Source of the DNA: an uncultured Enterobacterales bacterium | GTDB lineage: Bacteria; Pseudomonadota; Gammaproteobacteria; Enterobacterales; Enterobacteriaceae | Direction of reading: 5' to 3' | DNA length: 48,041 nt | Assembly: GCA_946478305.1 (NCBI GenBank) | Contig: CAMLBO010000030.1 | Span: 1 to 48,041 of the forward strand | Shown: piece by piece, positions 45,514 through 48,041 of the stretch | Position numbering within the stretch: the first letter of the stretch is position 1 | Layout of the letters: each line of letters begins with the position of its first letter | Notes under the pieces: generated by a model | The model's input: the letters and a program-made list of their open reading frames with translations, nothing else | Told to the model about the DNA's origin: nothing | Databases searched by the model: none | Translations under genes and position numbers: made by a program

Positions 45514-46731
45514 ATGATGACGGGGATCTCCGGCAAACATATTGTGCTCGGTGTCAGTGGCGGTATCGCTGCTTATAAAGCACCCGAGCTGGTACGCCGC
45601 TTACGCGACAGAGGTGCGGAGGTGCGGGTCGTGATGACCGCAGCAGCAAAATCCTTTATTACCCCACTCAGCTTGCAAGCAGTGTCCGGGTATCCGGTAT
45701 CCGATGACCTCCTCGACCCTGCGGCCGAGGCGGCCATGGGTCATATTGAACTGGGCAAGTGGGCTGATCTGGTACTGATTGCACCGGCAACCGCAGATTT
45801 ACTTGCCCGAATGGCGGCAGGTATGGCGAACGATTTACTGACAACGGTTTGCCTGGCGACCGCCGCCCCAATTGCCGTGGTTCCCGCTATGAACCAACAA
45901 ATGTACCGCGCAGCAGCCACGCAGGAAAATCTGCAACGTCTGGCGCAACGCGGCACGCTGCTATGGGGGCCGGATAGCGGCAGTCAGGCCTGTGGCGACG
46001 TCGGCCCCGGCCGGATGCTCGATCCCTTAGTGATTGTAGACATGGCGAATACGCATTTTGCTCCACACCGCGACCTGGCTCACCTGAATATCATGATCAC
46101 AGCGGGTCCAACCCGTGAAGCGTTGGATCCGGTAAGGTTTATAACTAACCACAGCTCGGGGAAAATGGGTTTTGCTGTCGCCAAAGCGGCCGCCGATCGG
46201 GGGGCTCATGTCACATTGATAGCCGGACCGGTAATCCAGCCGACGCCCGCCAACGTTACGCGGATCGATGTTGAGAGCGCGCTTGATATGCAGCGCGCGG
46301 TGCAAACCAGCATCACGTCGCAGCACATTTTCATCTCCTGCGCGGCGGTGGCTGATTATCGCGCAGAGGTCATTGCCGATGAGAAAATCAAAAAGCAAGG
46401 CGATGAAATCACACTGAAATTGGTTAAAAACCCTGACATTGTGGCCGGTGTCGGCGCAATGAAAAGCCATCGGCCTTACGTTGTCGGGTTTGCCGCAGAA
46501 ACACAGAATGTGGAAGAATACGCACGGCAAAAACGAGCTCGTAAAAATCTCGACCTTATTTGCGCTAACGACGTTTCCCTTGCAGGGCATGGTTTCAACG
46601 GTGATACCAATGCCTTACAGCTCTTCTGGCAGGATGGAGAAACCGTTTTACCGCTCAGCGATAAAACTCTCCTAGGCCAACGTTTACTCGATGAGATAGT
46701 CAGCCGTTATGAAGAAAAACATAGACATTAA
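45514..46731 (+). CDS. coaBC: Bifunctional phosphopantothenoylcysteine decarboxylase/synthase CoaBC
   Basis: A 405-residue fusion enzyme. The flavin-dependent decarboxylase half has [20 protein letters not shown], the active histidine in [11 protein letters not shown] and the cysteine in [13 protein letters not shown]. The synthase half starts near [16 protein letters not shown] and has [20 protein letters not shown] and LVKNPDI. It carries out two consecutive CoA steps. ATG 45514 or 45517 may be used. It overlaps dut by 23 bases. Confidence 0.97.
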   Translation: MMTGISGKHIVLGVSGGIAAYKAPELVRRLRDRGAEVRVVMTAAAKSFITPLSLQAVSGYPVSDDLLDPAAEAAMGHIELGKWADLVLIAPATADLLARMAAGMANDLLTTVCLATAAPIAVVPAMNQQMYRAAATQENLQRLAQRGTLLWGPDSGSQACGDVGPGRMLDPLVIVDMANTHFAPHRDLAHLNIMITAGPTREALDPVRFITNHSSGKMGFAVAKAAADRGAHVTLIAGPVIQPTPANVTRIDVESALDMQRAVQTSITSQHIFISCAAVADYRAEVIADEKIKKQGDEITLKLVKNPDIVAGVGAMKSHRPYVVGFAAETQNVEEYARQKRARKNLDLICANDVSLAGHGFNGDTNALQLFWQDGETVLPLSDKTLLGQRLLDEIVSRYEEKHRH

Positions 46732-47167
46732 AATTCTCGATCCGCGTATCGGTTCGACTTTTCCATTACCGGCTTATGCCACTCCAGGTTCGGCTGGACT
46801 TGATCTGCGTGCCTGCCTTGATGCAGCCGTGGAATTAAAACCAGGTGAAACTACCCTGTTACCCACGGGTCTGGCTATTCATATCGGTGATGCTAATCTG
46901 GCTGCGGTTATTTTACCGCGCTCGGGTCTCGGTCATAAACATGGTGTAGTGTTAGGCAATCTGGTGGGTCTGATTGACTCAGATTACCAGGGCCAGCTGA
47001 TGGTTTCCGTCTGGAACCGCGGCCAGACAACGTTCATCATCGAACCCGGCGAACGCATTGCCCAAATGGTCTTCGTGCCGGTTGTTCTGGCGGAATTCAA
47101 TCTGGTAGAAGACTTTGAAAGCAGCGAGCGCGGCGAAGGTGGTTTTGGCCACTCAGGACGCCAATAA
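46709..47167 (+). CDS. dut: Deoxyuridine triphosphatase Dut
   Basis: A 152-residue trimeric dUTPase with the five family motifs: [44 protein letters not shown] and the C-terminal [10 protein letters not shown] that closes the active site. It hydrolyses dUTP to dUMP. It begins inside the end of coaBC, as in E. coli, and is followed by a hairpin and slmA. Confidence 0.98.
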   Translation: MKKNIDIKILDPRIGSTFPLPAYATPGSAGLDLRACLDAAVELKPGETTLLPTGLAIHIGDANLAAVILPRSGLGHKHGVVLGNLVGLIDSDYQGQLMVSVWNRGQTTFIIEPGERIAQMVFVPVVLAEFNLVEDFESSERGEGGFGHSGRQ

Positions 47168-47171
47168 GAAC

Positions 47172-47208
47172 CTGTTCAGCACCGCGCTTTACCCGCGGTA
47201 CTGAACAG
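47172..47208 (+). terminator. Long hairpin between dut and slmA
   Basis: The 15-base arms at 47172-47186 and 47194-47208 (CTGTTCAG... and ...CTGAACAG) pair with one mismatch around a seven-base loop. There is no T-run after it, so it may attenuate or stabilise the dut mRNA rather than terminate fully. A smaller repeat GCCGCA/TGCGGC lies at 47272-47299. Confidence 0.5.
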
Positions 47209-47352
47209 ATCCTTATCACTACAAGATCACAGGATAATTTTCATCGTCCCCGATGGGTATTGAACTAATAAGCCGCAGGATCACTTTGATTCATGCGGCA
47301 AGCGTGTGATCTCTTATGTTTTAAGCCGTTTTTAGCAAGGGTCTATTCAGAC

Positions 47353-47949
47353 ATGGCAGAAAAAGAAACTACCAAAAGGAACCGGCGTGAGGAGATTTTG
47401 CAGGCGTTAGCGCAAATGCTCCAGTCCAGCGATGGCAGCCAGAGGATTACTACGGCGAAGCTTGCCGCCAATGTTGGGGTATCTGAAGCTGCACTTTACC
47501 GTCATTTTCCCAGTAAAACGCGGATGTTCGATAGCCTGATTGAGTTTATCGAAGACAGCTTGATCACCCGGATTAACCTGATTTTGCAAGACGAGAAGGA
47601 CACGCTGAACAGACTTCGTCTGATCCTGCTGCTTGTTCTTGGCTTTGCAGAGCGTAATCCTGGCCTGACCCGTATCATGACTGGCCACGCATTGATGTTT
47701 GAACAGGACAGGCTGCAGGGGCGCATCAATCAGTTGTTTGAACGCATTGAGGTGCAGCTCAAACAAGTGCTGCGGGAGAAGAAAATGCGTGAAGGCAGCG
47801 GTTATACCTACGATGAAACGCTGCTGGCAAGCCAATTGCTGGCGTATTGCGAAGGTATGCTGTCACGGTTTGTCAGATCAGAATTCAAATACCGACCAAC
47901 GCAGGATTTCGATACACGTTGGCCGCTTATCGCGGCTCAATTACAGTAA
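47353..47949 (+). CDS. slmA: Nucleoid occlusion factor SlmA
   Basis: The 198-residue TetR-family protein has the E. coli length. The helix-turn-helix is [20 protein letters not shown], followed by [14 protein letters not shown] and a helical dimerisation domain. SlmA bound to its chromosomal sites blocks FtsZ ring assembly over the nucleoid. ATG 47353 ([15 protein letters not shown]) is chosen; the frame is open back to 47293 without homology. Past its stop, 47,950-48,041 shows no gene. Confidence 0.97.
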   Translation: MAEKETTKRNRREEILQALAQMLQSSDGSQRITTAKLAANVGVSEAALYRHFPSKTRMFDSLIEFIEDSLITRINLILQDEKDTLNRLRLILLLVLGFAERNPGLTRIMTGHALMFEQDRLQGRINQLFERIEVQLKQVLREKKMREGSGYTYDETLLASQLLAYCEGMLSRFVRSEFKYRPTQDFDTRWPLIAAQLQ

Positions 47950-48041
47950 ATCATTGCACTGAACGATCGAGAAAAAAGGGCCTGCCGGCTAATGCCGATC
48001 GTTTAAGGATCAGTTGACCGATCCGGTGGCTCGTGTAAAAA

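Overview
The window is chromosomal DNA of an enterobacterium (order Enterobacterales). Gene order (cpxP|cpxRA-trmL-cysE-gpsA-secB-grxC-yibN-gpmM-envC-yibQ, tdh-kbl, hldD-waaF-waaC...waaA-waaE-coaD, mutM-rpmGB-radC-coaBC-dut-slmA) and WabG/WabH/WaaE-type core enzymes point to a Serratia/Rahnella/Rouxiella-like member of the Yersiniaceae, or a Klebsiella-type relative. The genus cannot be fixed from the sequence alone. Bases 1-48 are not biological: they are an Illumina Nextera i5 adapter with an 8-base index, so the window begins at a library or assembly end inside a gene.

Region 1 (49 to about 13,950) is part of a P2-like prophage in reverse map order. It holds lysis genes (K-like endolysin cut by the adapter, holin), tail X, capsid genes L, M, N, O on the minus strand, and P and Q on the plus strand. 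A recognisable P2 cos site (about 9,730-9,748) is followed by replication gene A and the end of int. Two cargo modules flank cos. Between Q and cos lies a polymorphic-toxin-like gene with a string of small immunity-like genes. Between cos and A lies a two-gene ImmA/IrrE metallopeptidase plus PIN-like pair. This interval of P2 prophages is known to collect defence and toxin genes. The right end is deleted: gene A has lost about its first 190 codons and abuts the last roughly 70 codons of int, so B, cox, the repressor gene and most of int are missing and the element should be unable to excise by itself. The right attachment site appears to be at the cpxP terminator, next to P2-Int-like arm sites.

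Region 2 (13,993-27,036) is conserved core. It has the Cpx envelope-stress system with a perfect CpxR box between divergent cpxP and cpxRA, trmL, the secB-gpsA-cysE group with grxC and yibN upstream, gpmM, envC-yibQ, and the threonine-degrading tdh-kbl operon.

Region 3 (27,280-42,529) is the LPS core (waa) locus: ADP-heptose synthesis (hldD), heptosyltransferases (waaF, waaC, waaQ), Kdo transferase (waaA), WaaE, WabG, WabH, the O-antigen ligase WaaL, and strain-variable, lower-GC glycosyltransferases. Three genes run against the main direction: two extra GT9 enzymes and a polysaccharide deacetylase.

Region 4 (42,536-48,041) is housekeeping: coaD, mutM, rpmG, rpmB, radC, coaBC, dut and slmA. 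The rpmB promoter can be read directly, and its long 5' leader folds into a large stem-loop that may be a repeat or a regulatory RNA.
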